From the NCBI RefSeq assembly GCF_002284565.1, contig NZ_NPKI01000009.1, positions 129,676 to 193,675 on the forward strand: a stretch of 64,000 bases of DNA. Reading direction: 5' to 3'. The stretch comes from Mesorhizobium mediterraneum (GTDB lineage: Bacteria > Pseudomonadota > Alphaproteobacteria > Rhizobiales > Rhizobiaceae). The notes beneath the pieces were generated by a model. That model made no database searches. It was given only the letters and a program-made list of their open reading frames with translations, and had not been told where the DNA came from. Positions 8,654 through 16,971 of this stretch are shown here, piece by piece. A program made the translations under genes and the position numbers. Position 1 is the first letter of the stretch. The number at the start of each line of letters is the position of its first letter.

Positions 8654-9411
8654 GCCCCGGACTCCACCAACGCTTCAGGGCGGCCGGACCAGCCGGCGAC
8701 CAGCACGATGGCGAAGTAGGGCGCCTTGTCGTCCTGCTTGTCGGCCAGCCGCATCGAGACGCCGCCCGACATGGTGCCGCGCTCGACATAGACGGCACGC
8801 GCCAGCTTGTCGGTCGCTTCCAGCGCGCGTCTGATCTTGGGCAGGTTGCGGCCGACCTTCATAATGACGGCGGCATCGGTGTCGGCGAGGCGGCGGGTCA
8901 GCTCGAATTCGCTCATTGTGCCCGGCAACACGGTCAGCACGTCGTCGCCCTGCACGATCGGCAGACCCGTCGCCGACCAGCAACCGGACATGGCGGTCAC
9001 GCCGGGAATGACTTCGGTCGGAAAGCGATGCGCCAGCCTGACGTGGAGGTGCATGTAGGAGCCGTAGAAAAGCGGGTCGCCTTCCGAAAGCACCGCGACC
9101 ATTCTGCCGGCGCTGAGGTGCTCGGCGACTCTTTCGGCCGACTCTTCGTAGAAATCCGCTATCTGTGACCGGTAATCGCTGTGCTCCTTGTCGATTTCGG
9201 TGGTCACGGGATAGAGCAGCGGCAATTCAATCAAATCAGGACGAAAATGGGCGCCGACGATGGCACGCGCATTGCTGTTGTTGCCGCGCTTGGCGAAATG
9301 CGCGACCACGTCGGCCTCGGCCAGCGCGCGCACGGCCTTGAGCGTCAGTAGCTCGGGGTCGCCGGGACCGGTGCCGACGCCAATGAGCCTACCTTTTGCA
9401 ATCGCGTTCAC
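8650..9411 (-). CDS. cobI: Precorrin-2 C(20)-methyltransferase
   Basis: This enzyme methylates C20 of precorrin-2 to give precorrin-3A. The protein reads LIGVGTGPGDPELLTLKAVRAL at its start, then LSEGDPLFYGSYMHLH near residue 103 and VIPGVTAMSGCWSATGLPI, typical of CobI/CbiL. The frame is open to 9672, but that part is antiphase to cobH; the GTG at 9411 overlaps the cobH stop by GTGA and gives 253 residues, the normal size. It lies between cobH and cobJ, as in other aerobic clusters. Confidence 0.93.
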   Translation of the reverse strand: MNAIAKGRLIGVGTGPGDPELLTLKAVRALAEADVVAHFAKRGNNSNARAIVGAHFRPDLIELPLLYPVTTEIDKEHSDYRSQIADFYEESAERVAEHLSAGRMVAVLSEGDPLFYGSYMHLHVRLAHRFPTEVIPGVTAMSGCWSATGLPIVQGDDVLTVLPGTMSEFELTRRLADTDAAVIMKVGRNLPKIRRALEATDKLARAVYVERGTMSGGVSMRLADKQDDKAPYFAIVLVAGWSGRPEALVESGA

Positions 9412-10055
9412 AGACCCGGCCTCGCCAGTGCGTTGAGTGCTGCGGCGGTCATGGCGCTGCCGCCCAATCTGCCGCGCACGATCGCGTAGGGCACGCCATA
9501 GGAATTCTCGGCCAGCGCGTCCTTCGATTCGGCAGCACCGACAAAGCCGACCGGCATGCCGATGATAACAGCCGGTTTCGGCGCGCCGTCGCGCAGCCTT
9601 TCCAGCAGGTAGAAAAGTGCTGTCGGCGCATTGCCGATGGCGACGACCGAACCTGCCATGCGCTCGCCCCACAGGTCGATGGCCGCGGCCGAGCGGGTGT
9701 TGCCGATCCTTTTCGCGATGTCGGAGGTTTGCGGGTCGCGCAGCGTGCAGATCACCTCGTTGCCGGCCGGCAGCCGCGCGCGCGTCACACCGTGCGAGAC
9801 CATCTCGGCGTCGCAGAAGATCGGCGCGCCGGCCGCCAGCGCCGTGCGCGCGGCGGCTACAAAATCCTCTGAAAAAACGAAGTGCCTGCTGGCCTCGACC
9901 TGTCCGCAGGCATGGATCATGCGAATGGCGACATCGGCCTCGGCGTTGGAAAACCGCGATAGGTCGGCCTCGGCACGAATGATGGCGAAGGAGCGCTCAT
10001 AGATCGCCGTGCCGTCATGGATATAGTCGTAGGCGATGTGGGCGGGCATGCTCAT
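9408..10055 (-). CDS. cobH: Precorrin-8X methylmutase
   Basis: CobH moves the C11 methyl group to C12, converting precorrin-8X to hydrogenobyrinic acid. The protein contains IRMIHACGQVE near residue 45, whose histidine is catalytic in the family, EMVSHGVTRARLP, and VGFVGAAESK near the C-terminus. I chose the ATG at 10055 because it overlaps the cobG stop by ATGA; an ATG two codons later is possible, and the frame is open 51 bp upstream. Length with this start is 215 residues, as expected. Confidence 0.93.
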   Translation of the reverse strand: MSMPAHIAYDYIHDGTAIYERSFAIIRAEADLSRFSNAEADVAIRMIHACGQVEASRHFVFSEDFVAAARTALAAGAPIFCDAEMVSHGVTRARLPAGNEVICTLRDPQTSDIAKRIGNTRSAAAIDLWGERMAGSVVAIGNAPTALFYLLERLRDGAPKPAVIIGMPVGFVGAAESKDALAENSYGVPYAIVRGRLGGSAMTAAALNALARPGL

Positions 10056-11521
10056 TCCTGTCGGTAAGTTTCGATGATTTCGGCCGCGCCAAGCCTTGCC
10101 AGGCAAATGGCGGCGGTTTCACCTCGAAGTCGTGTGCCGCGGATCGCAGCCGCAATGCGGCCAACGCCGCGCGCGGCGTCATAGCCTGGCCTGTATCCGG
10201 CGGGAAGGGCCTTCGCCGTCCCGTCCACGACAAGTCCGGCCCCGTTTTCGCCGCCGACCAGTGTCAGCGCCGCCGGGCCGGGATGCGCGCAGCCCTTGGC
10301 GCAGCCGGAAATGTGCAGCGTGAAGGAGGAATCGAGGATGTCACCATCTTCCGCTGCGATGGTCTCGGCGATATCGCGGGTGGCGATCCGGCCGGAGGCA
10401 CAGGCCGGAGCTCCAGGGCAAGCGGCGATCCTGGTGCGCGGATCGGTGGGGTTGGTGACGAAGCCTAGGGTGGCGGCGGCGTGCTGAAGTGAGTGGCAGG
10501 CGGTCGGGGAGAGGCCGAGGAAAAGCAGCGCGCGTTGTGGCGCGAGGCGGATTTGGGTTGCGCCAAGGGCGAGGGCGCTCTGCGAGAGGTCGATGATCTT
10601 CTCTGCCGGCATGCTGCCGAAGGGCAGGCCGATGCCGAGGGCGATGCTGGTGGCAGCCAGATCGAAAATTCCGATTGGCTGGCGTTCCTTCGCGCCCCCC
10701 TCTGTCTTGCCGGACATCTCCCCCACTTGGGGGGAGATTGCGCCCTCATCTCCGCTTTCGCCAATCGCCAAAGATGCCGAGGGGGAGCCGCCGGCGAAGC
10801 TGCCGATCTCCCCCCAAGTGGGGGAGATGTCCGGCAGGACAGAGGGGGGCGCGAAGGAATGCCAGCTTGCGAGGGATATTAACTGCCTTTCCGTCAAATC
10901 CCGTGCATGGGCTTCGCGGCCTTTTTCGGCGATCATCCTGAGCATCGCGACTGCAATATCGCGCGCCGCATCGTCTTCCACCGTAACGAGCGGCTTCGCA
11001 TTCTGCCCATCACCCGCGACAGCCACCTGCCACTTGATTCCCGCATTGGTGCGCGTTGCAACGAGCCGCACGTCGGCGGTAACCGCATCCATTGTCAGCC
11101 GTCCGCCGCCGTCGACAATCACCGAGACCTTCGGGCCAAGGCGCTGTGCCAGCCCAGCTTCATCAATTGCCGCCCGAATCCGCTCCGCCAGCGGGCGCGG
11201 ATCGACGATCTCCTTGGTGTCGAGCCCTGCCAGTGGACCGGTCTCGACCGGCACGCCGGTGCGCACGGCAATGCCAAGTGCATCGACCTCCACCGCCAGC
11301 AGCCGCGCGCTTGCCGGCGTCAGGCCGCGTATCTGCAGGCTGCCGCGTGCGGTCACTTCCATGATGCCGTTGCCGTGCCGCAAGGCGGATTCACCGAGTC
11401 CGATCAAGGCTTTCGGCAAGAGTCCTCCAGCGACCGGGTTGAGCCGCACCAAAAGGCCGTCACCGGTCTGCATCGGCGCCGACAAAGCGGGGCAGGCGCC
11501 GCGTCGGGAGAAGGCGTTCAT
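10052..11521 (-). CDS. cobG: Precorrin-3B synthase with an in-frame palindromic insertion
   Basis: CobG is the oxygen-dependent monooxygenase converting precorrin-3A to precorrin-3B, the hallmark of the aerobic pathway. The protein has a nitrite/sulfite-reductase-like architecture: a first ferredoxin-like half (about residues 18-220), a second half from about 280, and iron-sulfur cysteines in RIAACPGAPACASG and ISGCAKGCAHPGP. Between the halves, residues about 221-279 are encoded by an inverted repeat (10685-10860) and read APPSVLPDISPTWGEI ... ISPQVGEMSGKTEGGAK. The repeat does not break the frame, so the gene looks intact but carries roughly 59 extra residues in the inter-domain linker. ATGA overlaps join it to cobN and cobH. 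Confidence 0.92.
   Translation of the reverse strand: MNAFSRRGACPALSAPMQTGDGLLVRLNPVAGGLLPKALIGLGESALRHGNGIMEVTARGSLQIRGLTPASARLLAVEVDALGIAVRTGVPVETGPLAGLDTKEIVDPRPLAERIRAAIDEAGLAQRLGPKVSVIVDGGGRLTMDAVTADVRLVATRTNAGIKWQVAVAGDGQNAKPLVTVEDDAARDIAVAMLRMIAEKGREAHARDLTERQLISLASWHSFAPPSVLPDISPTWGEIGSFAGGSPSASLAIGESGDEGAISPQVGEMSGKTEGGAKERQPIGIFDLAATSIALGIGLPFGSMPAEKIIDLSQSALALGATQIRLAPQRALLFLGLSPTACHSLQHAAATLGFVTNPTDPRTRIAACPGAPACASGRIATRDIAETIAAEDGDILDSSFTLHISGCAKGCAHPGPAALTLVGGENGAGLVVDGTAKALPAGYRPGYDAARGVGRIAAAIRGTRLRGETAAICLARLGAAEIIETYRQE
10685..10860. repeat. Protein-embedded palindromic repeat inside cobG (family 1)
   Basis: Two inverted arms of about 55 bp (10685-10740 and 10803-10860), each containing CCCCCCTCTGTC, TGCCGGACATCTCCCCCACT and GGGGGGAGAT, flank a spacer of about 60 bp. 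The same arms occur in cobN at 13475-13645. The element is a whole number of codons on the gene's reading frame and has no stop in it. Comparing the spacers, this copy has the opposite orientation to the cobN copy relative to the coding strand. Confidence 0.9.
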
Positions 11522-14500
11522 GCCGCCACCCCCAGCGCCTGGGCCTCGGCGATCAGTGTGGCGAGATCGTCATCGATGGAATTGCGCAGCGGATGCCAGA
11601 GACCGCGCCGCCGTGCCGACAGCAAACGCTCGGCGATGACCTTCGCCGCCGCCGGATTCTCGCGCAGGATGAACGCCCGGACAATGGGGTCGCCGAGATA
11701 GGCGTCGTGCACGGCCTCGATCAGCGCGCCCGGTATGGCATAGGTGGTCTCGGCAAAGCCGACGAGACGGTCGACCGTCTCGGCGAATTCCGAGGCACCG
11801 CGCGGCCCGTGCCGCATCTGGCCGGCAATGAAGCGCGGGTTGACCGCGCGCGCCCGCACGACCCGTGACACGGCTTCTCCAACCGAGCGCGGCTTCGGCT
11901 TTTGCGGATCGGTGGTGTCGAGCACGATGACATCGGCGTTCTTGCCGAGTGCGGCTAGCGCCGCCGAAAAACCGCCGATGAAGGCGACGTCGGCGGAGCC
12001 TTCGAGGATGTCGCGGCCGGGGTCGTCTCCGGTATGGACGAGAAGGTCCGCCTCGGCGATACGATCCTCGAAGGCGCCGGGCGCCGAAATCCCTTCGCCC
12101 TCTGCGCCGCCATAGGCATGCGAGGTGGCGTCGAGGTAGGCGCGGCCGATTTCTTCGCGCGCGGCCCAGTCGCCGCTCGACAGCAAATCCTCGACGCCGG
12201 CGCCGTAGGTGCCGGGCGAGGTGCCGAAAATGCGTGGGCTGATCTTCCCGTCTGCGCGGGTCCTTGCGGCGAGCGGGTTCTCCGACGCGTCCTCGTCGCG
12301 GGTAGCGACGGCGTTGGCGGCAGCGTCGATCAACGCGATCTGGGTCGGGAACATGTCGCGGAACAGGCCCGATATGCGCCAGGTGACGTCGACGCGTGGC
12401 CGGCCAAGCGTGGCCGGCGGCAGCACCTCGATGCCGGTGACGCGACCGGTGGCGGAATCCCATTGCGGCCGGCAGCCCATCAGCGCCAGGCCTTGCGCGA
12501 TCTCCTCGCCGCCGGTGCGCAGCGAGGCCGAGCCCCAGAGATCGATGACCAGCGAGCGCGGCCAGTCGCCATGCGATTGCATGTAGCTGCGCAGGACCTC
12601 GTCGGAGGCCGCCCTGCCGAGATCGAAGGATGTCGGCGTCGGCATGGTGCGTGGATCGGCGGTGAACAGATTACGGCCGGTCGGCAGCACATCGCGCCGG
12701 CCACGCGCGGGTGCACCGGCCGGACCGGCCGCGACATGGCGGCCATCGAGGGCCGCGAGGAGTGCGGCCTTCTCGGCCGCCGCACTCTGTTCACGCTGCG
12801 GATCGGCCTCGTCCTCGGCTGAGCGGCCAAAGATGTGAAGGCCGTCCTTGATGGCGAAATCCTTGAGGTCGCAGAGCCAAGCGTCGATGCGGCGCAGCGC
12901 TTCGTCGGGCGCGTCGGTTTTGGCAACGCCGGCCTCGGAAGCAAGGCCGGTCTTTTGCGCGGTTTCGACGATCAACTTCGCCAGGCGATCGCGGCGGCGG
13001 CGGTCGAGCCCGTCGGCCTGGGCATATTCGTCGACCAGCCGCTCAAGCTGGTGTTGGCTCTCATCGAGCCCGGCGCCGGTCAGCGGCGGCGGCAAATGGC
13101 CGAGGGTGACGGCGGCAATGCGCCGCTTGGCCTGTGCTGCCTCTCCCGGGTTGGAAACGATGAAGGGATAGATAACGGGCAGGGGACCGGTGACGATCTC
13201 AGGAAAACAGGTTTCGCTGAGCGCAACGGTCTTGCCGGGCAGCCATTCCAGCGTGCCATGGGCGCCGACATGGACGAGGGCATGGATACCGAGCGATTTG
13301 CGCAGCCAGAGACCGAAGGCGATCAGCGCATGGCGCGGCGGCAATGTCGGGTCGTGATAGTCGGCGCGGCGATCGGCAGAACGCCCGCGATCGGGGGCGA
13401 GGGCTACAGTGATGTTGCCGAAGGTGGCGGCGCGGAAGGGGAATTTGGCGACGGTCAGTTGTGGACGTTGGCGATCCTTCACGCCCCCCTCTGTCCTGCC
13501 GGACATCTCCCCCACTTGGGGGGAGATCGGCAGCTTTGCTGTCCCGCCTCTTTCTGAAATGTTGGTCGTGGGTGAGACTGTCGGAGAAGGGGCAATTTCC
13601 CCCCAAGTGGGGGAGATGTCCGGCAGGACAGAGGGGGGCAACGTAGAGGGTCGACGTTGAGATTCGGCCGGTACCGGATCGGTTGCCGGTTGACCCCAAG
13701 CCGCCTCTACAGCCTTTCGCGCTTCTGCAGGCAATTCCGTGGAGAAGGCCAGATAGTCCTCCAGCCCCAACCCTTCGCCACCGCGCTCCAACTCATCCAG
13801 CAACTCACGCGGGGTTTGCGGAATCCCTTCAACGGCATAGCCCTGTTCGCTCAGGTCATGCAGCATCGCCAGCACGCTGGACGGCACGTCGAGGCCGACG
13901 GCGTAGCCGGTGCGGCCGGGGGCGCTCGGATAGTCGGGAATCAGGATGGCGAGCTTGCGCTGTCCGCGCGGCGTCTGCTGCAGGCGGATGAAGGCTTCGA
14001 CACGGTTCGCCACCTGCGCCACGCGGTCCGGCTCCGGCCGGTTGGCGAAGGCGCGAAAAGCCAGTGCCGGGTCGGTTTCGCTTTCGCCCTTGAAGGAAAT
14101 GGCGCCGGCGAGGATGCGGCCGTCGAGCTCGGGCAGCACGACATGCATGGCTAGGTCGGCGGGGGCGAGGCCGCGCTGGTTGTTTTGCCAGATGTCACGG
14201 CGTGTCGTTGCGACGATGACCTGGAACACCGGCACGCCAGCGCGGTCGAACAGGGTCTCGACGCTGGGCTCGGCACCGGAGGCGAAGGCCGTGGTGGTGA
14301 TGATGGCGGCAGGCTTCAGCGTCGACAGCGTGGTTTCGACAAAGGCGAGCGATGCCGGGTCCTTGAGGCTCGAGACGAAGATGGGGACGGGGGCCATGCT
14401 GCGCTGCCGCAGGGCTTCAAAAAGGGCGTCGATCGGCGCCACATCGGCGGCGAGCAGCATCGAACGGTAGAACAGGATGGGGATGATGGGCGCGCCGTCT

Positions 14501-15213
14501 CCCTCCCCCTCGAGGGGAGGGTGGCCCGCAGGGCCGGGTGGGGTCGTTGCGGCAGTGCTCGACGTTTTTTTCTGTTGGCGCGCGTCAGAGGCGACCCCAC
14601 CCCCGGCCTGCGGCCGGACCCTCCCCTCGAGGGGGAGGGGGACATCGCGCTCGACGACCCCCAGTCCCGGTTGATAGTAGCCGGCTTTTGGCACGCTGAC
14701 AGGTTCAGCGACCGCCACACCTGATCCGGCGAGACTTGCCAGCCGATGCACCAGCGCCGTCATATTTGCGGGGCCGCCTTCGCGGAAATAGTCGAGCAGG
14801 CCGTCGAGTTCTTCGCGCGGCAGCGTCGAGCATTCGATCAGCCGCAGATCCTCGTCGCGGCATTCGCCGGGCAGCAGCGCCAGTTTTATGCCACGCGCGC
14901 GGGCGGTCGAGGCGAGCTGGTCGCAGCCGTAGCGCCACCAGTCGTAACCGCCGAGGATACGAACCAAAATAACCTTCGCGTGGCGGGCGACGCTGTCGAT
15001 CCAGAGATCGACGGACATCGGATGGCGCAGATCGCGTAGAGCCGCCAGCCGCATCGACGGCAGGCGATCCGCGTCCGCCTTCCACGCCGCCGCCAAGCCG
15101 GCCAGATCGCTGTCGGTGAAGGACAGCGCCACGATATCCGCAGGCGTCTGCCTGAGATCGACAGGCTCGGCGAGATCGTCGAGCGAGGCGGATGTTGTGG
15201 TGAGGATGTGCAT
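11518..15213 (-). CDS. cobN: Cobaltochelatase subunit CobN, with two in-frame palindromic insertions
   Basis: CobN is the large subunit of the aerobic ATP-dependent cobaltochelatase that inserts cobalt into hydrogenobyrinic acid a,c-diamide, together with CobS and CobT chelatase subunits that are not in this window. The 1231 residues contain typical CobN/magnesium-chelatase-H blocks such as HALIAFGLWLRKSLG, HVGAHGTLEWLPGK, SETCFPEIV and FGTSPGTYGAGVEDLL. Two stretches are repeat-derived: residues about 191-239 (repeat 14499-14643) and 524-580 (repeat 13475-13645). Neither interrupts the frame. The start at 15213 (MHILTTTSASL) is 18 bp after the cobW stop; the stop overlaps cobG by ATGA. Confidence 0.95.
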   Translation of the reverse strand: MHILTTTSASLDDLAEPVDLRQTPADIVALSFTDSDLAGLAAAWKADADRLPSMRLAALRDLRHPMSVDLWIDSVARHAKVILVRILGGYDWWRYGCDQLASTARARGIKLALLPGECRDEDLRLIECSTLPREELDGLLDYFREGGPANMTALVHRLASLAGSGVAVAEPVSVPKAGYYQPGLGVVERDVPLPLEGRVRPQAGGGVASDARQQKKTSSTAATTPPGPAGHPPLEGEGDGAPIIPILFYRSMLLAADVAPIDALFEALRQRSMAPVPIFVSSLKDPASLAFVETTLSTLKPAAIITTTAFASGAEPSVETLFDRAGVPVFQVIVATTRRDIWQNNQRGLAPADLAMHVVLPELDGRILAGAISFKGESETDPALAFRAFANRPEPDRVAQVANRVEAFIRLQQTPRGQRKLAILIPDYPSAPGRTGYAVGLDVPSSVLAMLHDLSEQGYAVEGIPQTPRELLDELERGGEGLGLEDYLAFSTELPAEARKAVEAAWGQPATDPVPAESQRRPSTLPPSVLPDISPTWGEIAPSPTVSPTTNISERGGTAKLPISPQVGEMSGRTEGGVKDRQRPQLTVAKFPFRAATFGNITVALAPDRGRSADRRADYHDPTLPPRHALIAFGLWLRKSLGIHALVHVGAHGTLEWLPGKTVALSETCFPEIVTGPLPVIYPFIVSNPGEAAQAKRRIAAVTLGHLPPPLTGAGLDESQHQLERLVDEYAQADGLDRRRRDRLAKLIVETAQKTGLASEAGVAKTDAPDEALRRIDAWLCDLKDFAIKDGLHIFGRSAEDEADPQREQSAAAEKAALLAALDGRHVAAGPAGAPARGRRDVLPTGRNLFTADPRTMPTPTSFDLGRAASDEVLRSYMQSHGDWPRSLVIDLWGSASLRTGGEEIAQGLALMGCRPQWDSATGRVTGIEVLPPATLGRPRVDVTWRISGLFRDMFPTQIALIDAAANAVATRDEDASENPLAARTRADGKISPRIFGTSPGTYGAGVEDLLSSGDWAAREEIGRAYLDATSHAYGGAEGEGISAPGAFEDRIAEADLLVHTGDDPGRDILEGSADVAFIGGFSAALAALGKNADVIVLDTTDPQKPKPRSVGEAVSRVVRARAVNPRFIAGQMRHGPRGASEFAETVDRLVGFAETTYAIPGALIEAVHDAYLGDPIVRAFILRENPAAAKVIAERLLSARRRGLWHPLRNSIDDDLATLIAEAQALGVAA
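13475..13645. repeat. Protein-embedded palindromic repeat inside cobN (family 1)
   Basis: Inverted arms at about 13481-13530 and 13593-13640 are near-identical to those in cobG. Read on the cobN strand the element encodes PPSVLPDISPTWGEI, an unrelated spacer, then ISPQVGEMSGRTEGG. The spacer starts GGCAGCTTTGC on the plus strand here, whereas the equivalent GGCAGCTTCGC in the cobG copy is on the minus strand, so the two insertions are in opposite orientations. Confidence 0.9.
14499..14643. repeat. Protein-embedded palindromic repeat inside cobN (family 2)
   Basis: A second, different inverted repeat: left arm about 14500-14550 with CCTCCCCCTCGAGGGGAGGG and GGGTGGGGTCG, right arm about 14591-14642 with CGACCCCACCC and CCCTCCCCTCGAGGGGGAGG. 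It encodes VPLPLEGRVRPQAGGG and PPGPAGHPPLEGEGDG in the CobN frame, without a stop. It is unrelated in sequence to the family 1 element 850 bp away. Confidence 0.88.
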
Positions 15214-15231
15214 CGCGGCTCGTGCCTGAGG

Positions 15232-16269
15232 TCAGCCGGCGAGGATACGCTCGATTGCCGGGCGGTTCAGCCCTTTCAGGCCGATGACGACGAGGCGCGA
15301 GCGGCGGTCGTCGTCGGCGGTCCAGGCGCGGTCGTAATAGTGATTGACGCGCGGACCGACGGCCTGCAGCAACAGCCGCATCGGCTTGCCGCCAACCTCG
15401 ACAAACCCTTTCACGCGCAGCACGTTTTCTTCCTCCGCCGCGGTGGCGACGCGCAAAGCCAGCTCATCGGGATTGGCGATCGACGGAATGTCGATGACGA
15501 ACGAGTCGAAATCGTCGTGCTCGTGGTCAAGCTCGTCGTCGTGGTGGGTCTTGCGGTTCTCGATGTCGTCCTCGACGGCAAGGCCGAGGCCGAGCAGCAC
15601 AGACGGATCGACCTTGCCCTGCGAGGTCGGCACGATCTTGACGGCGCGCGCGGTGTGCTCGCCGATGATGGCATTGGCGCGGGCCGAGCCGGCGGCGTCC
15701 ATCAGGTCGCTCTTCGACAATATGATCAGGTCGGCGCAAGCCAGCTGGTCCTCGAACACCTCCTCGACCGGATCGTCGTGGTCGAGCGTCTCGTCCTGCG
15801 CGCGCTGCGCCTGCAGGGCGTCCATGTCGTTGGCAACGCGGCCATCAGCCAGCGCCGGTCCGTCGACGACGGCGATGACGCCGTCGACCGTCACCCGGCT
15901 CTTGACCGTCGGCCACTGGAAGGCCTGGACCAGCGGCTTGGGCAGAGCGAGGCCGGAGGTTTCGATCAGGATATGGTCGACCCTCGGCGTCAGCGACAGG
16001 ATCTGATCGAGCGCCGGGACGAAATCATCGGCGACGGTGCAGCAGATGCAGCCATTGGCCAGCTCGACGATGTTTTCCTCGGGGCAGGTGTCGATGCCGC
16101 AGCCTTTGAGGATCTCGCCGTCGATGCCGATGTCGCCGAACTCGTTGACTATGATGGCCAGCCGCTTGCCCCCGGCGTTTTCGAGCAGATGGCGGATCAG
16201 CGTCGTCTTGCCGGCGCCGAGGAAGCCGGTGACGACGGTGCAGGGCACGCGGGAGACGGAAGCGGTCAT
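15232..16269 (-). CDS. cobW: CobW, cobalamin-cluster COG0523 GTPase / metallochaperone
   Basis: CobW is a G3E-family P-loop GTPase thought to deliver cobalt to the chelatase. The protein starts VPCTVVTGFLGAGKTTLIRH (Walker A at residues 14-21), has NEFGDIG, the metal-site motif ANGCICCTV near residue 78 and the SKSD guanine-specificity motif. An acidic His/Asp-rich loop (DDELDHEHDDFDSF) near residue 250 is a likely extra metal-binding segment. The ATG at 16269 overlaps the stop of the upstream DUF1636 gene by ATGA; the frame is open further upstream but antiphase to that gene. Length 345 residues. cobN follows after 18 bp. Confidence 0.95.
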   Translation of the reverse strand: MTASVSRVPCTVVTGFLGAGKTTLIRHLLENAGGKRLAIIVNEFGDIGIDGEILKGCGIDTCPEENIVELANGCICCTVADDFVPALDQILSLTPRVDHILIETSGLALPKPLVQAFQWPTVKSRVTVDGVIAVVDGPALADGRVANDMDALQAQRAQDETLDHDDPVEEVFEDQLACADLIILSKSDLMDAAGSARANAIIGEHTARAVKIVPTSQGKVDPSVLLGLGLAVEDDIENRKTHHDDELDHEHDDFDSFVIDIPSIANPDELALRVATAAEEENVLRVKGFVEVGGKPMRLLLQAVGPRVNHYYDRAWTADDDRRSRLVVIGLKGLNRPAIERILAG

Positions 16270-16700
16270 ATCTGGTCCTTCAAAAGGTCGAGGGGAGGGA
16301 CGCGGGCGACGAGGCCGCGCTTCAGGCAATCGGGGCGGCCGCGCCATGGAATGAGGCCGTCGGTCGAGGTGGCGAAGAGCTTTGCGCCAGCGACGAGATC
16401 GGCGCCGCTTGTCGCGGTCAGGTCGCCGAAGACATAGCTCCAGCAGCCGTCGCGCAGGATCGCGGCGCTCAGCCGGCGCTTGCAGTTGCCGAGGCATTCG
16501 ACGGTGCGGATGCGGATATTTTCGCCTGAAGCGGCGCGGCGCGTGTCTTCAGCAAGCAGTTCGCCGGCGCGGGGATGGCCATCGGAGCCGGTCTCATTGC
16601 GGCAGGAGGCGCAGATGATCACGGTAACGCCGGCCAAGGCATCACAATCGCCGGACAATACGCCCGCTGTCTCAGCCGAAAAACTGCTGTCGCGTTCCAA
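16266..16700 (-). CDS. DUF1636 thioredoxin-like [2Fe-2S]-type protein, first gene of the cob operon
   Basis: This 144-residue protein has the cysteine pattern of a thioredoxin-like ferredoxin: IICASCRN (C-x2-C) near residue 30 and VECLGNCKRR (C-x3-C) near residue 70. DUF1636 genes are commonly seen next to cobW; a role in metal or electron supply to corrin synthesis is inferred, not shown. The start is a TTG at 16700, six bases after a strong AAGGAG ribosome-binding site (plus 16707-16712). It is the first gene behind the cobalamin riboswitch and is coupled to cobW by ATGA. Confidence 0.85.
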   Translation of the reverse strand: MERDSSFSAETAGVLSGDCDALAGVTVIICASCRNETGSDGHPRAGELLAEDTRRAASGENIRIRTVECLGNCKRRLSAAILRDGCWSYVFGDLTATSGADLVAGAKLFATSTDGLIPWRGRPDCLKRGLVARVPPLDLLKDQI

Positions 16701-16748
16701 ATCAGGCTCCTTGCCCGGAAAACCCGCCAGGCGATCGGATTCTTATGT

Positions 16749-16932
16749 CCTAGACGGCAGGTCTCCTGGCTCGCGGGTCATCGCCTTGGTGCCGCCTTCC
16801 CGGGACCGTCCCAGTGGTTTTCGGCCTTGGCTCGTCGCTTACAGTTGCGGGGACAGCCGCGGATTTGAAATCGGAATTTCGCACCGCATTCCCTCTTGGC
16901 TCCTCCCTTTGCCGAGAGGAGACCGTCTGGAC
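16749..16932 (-). promoter_or_regulatory. Cobalamin riboswitch (AdoCbl aptamer) upstream of the cob operon
   Basis: Read on the minus strand, the leader has the conserved aptamer blocks in order: AAGAGGGAATGCGGTG, GCTGTCCCCGCAACTGTAA, CCACTGGGA ... CCCGGGAAGG, and the B12 box GCGAGCCAGGAGACCTGCCG at the 3' end (plus about 16754-16775). High coenzyme B12 should reduce expression of DUF1636-cobW-cobN-cobG-cobH-cobI-cobJ. The aptamer ends about 50 nt before the DUF1636 start, so control of translation or of early termination is possible; I cannot tell which. Confidence 0.95.
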
Positions 16933-16935
16933 CGG

Positions 16936-16964
16936 ATTTAGGCTTGTGGAGGCAGTCGTGTCAA
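16936..16964 (-). promoter_or_regulatory. Predicted promoter of the cob operon
   Basis: On the minus strand TTGACA (plus 16959-16964) and CTAAAT (plus 16936-16941) are separated by exactly 17 bp, close to the rhizobial housekeeping consensus. Transcription would start a few bases before the riboswitch aptamer. The promoter lies immediately after the ycaQ-like stop codon, so the cob transcript is probably independent of that gene. Confidence 0.65.
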
Positions 16965-16971
16965 CGCACGT

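Noticed and set aside
10685..14643. cobG and cobN as pseudogenes disrupted by repeats
   Set aside because: All three insertions keep the reading frame and the catalytic or cluster motifs on both sides are intact.
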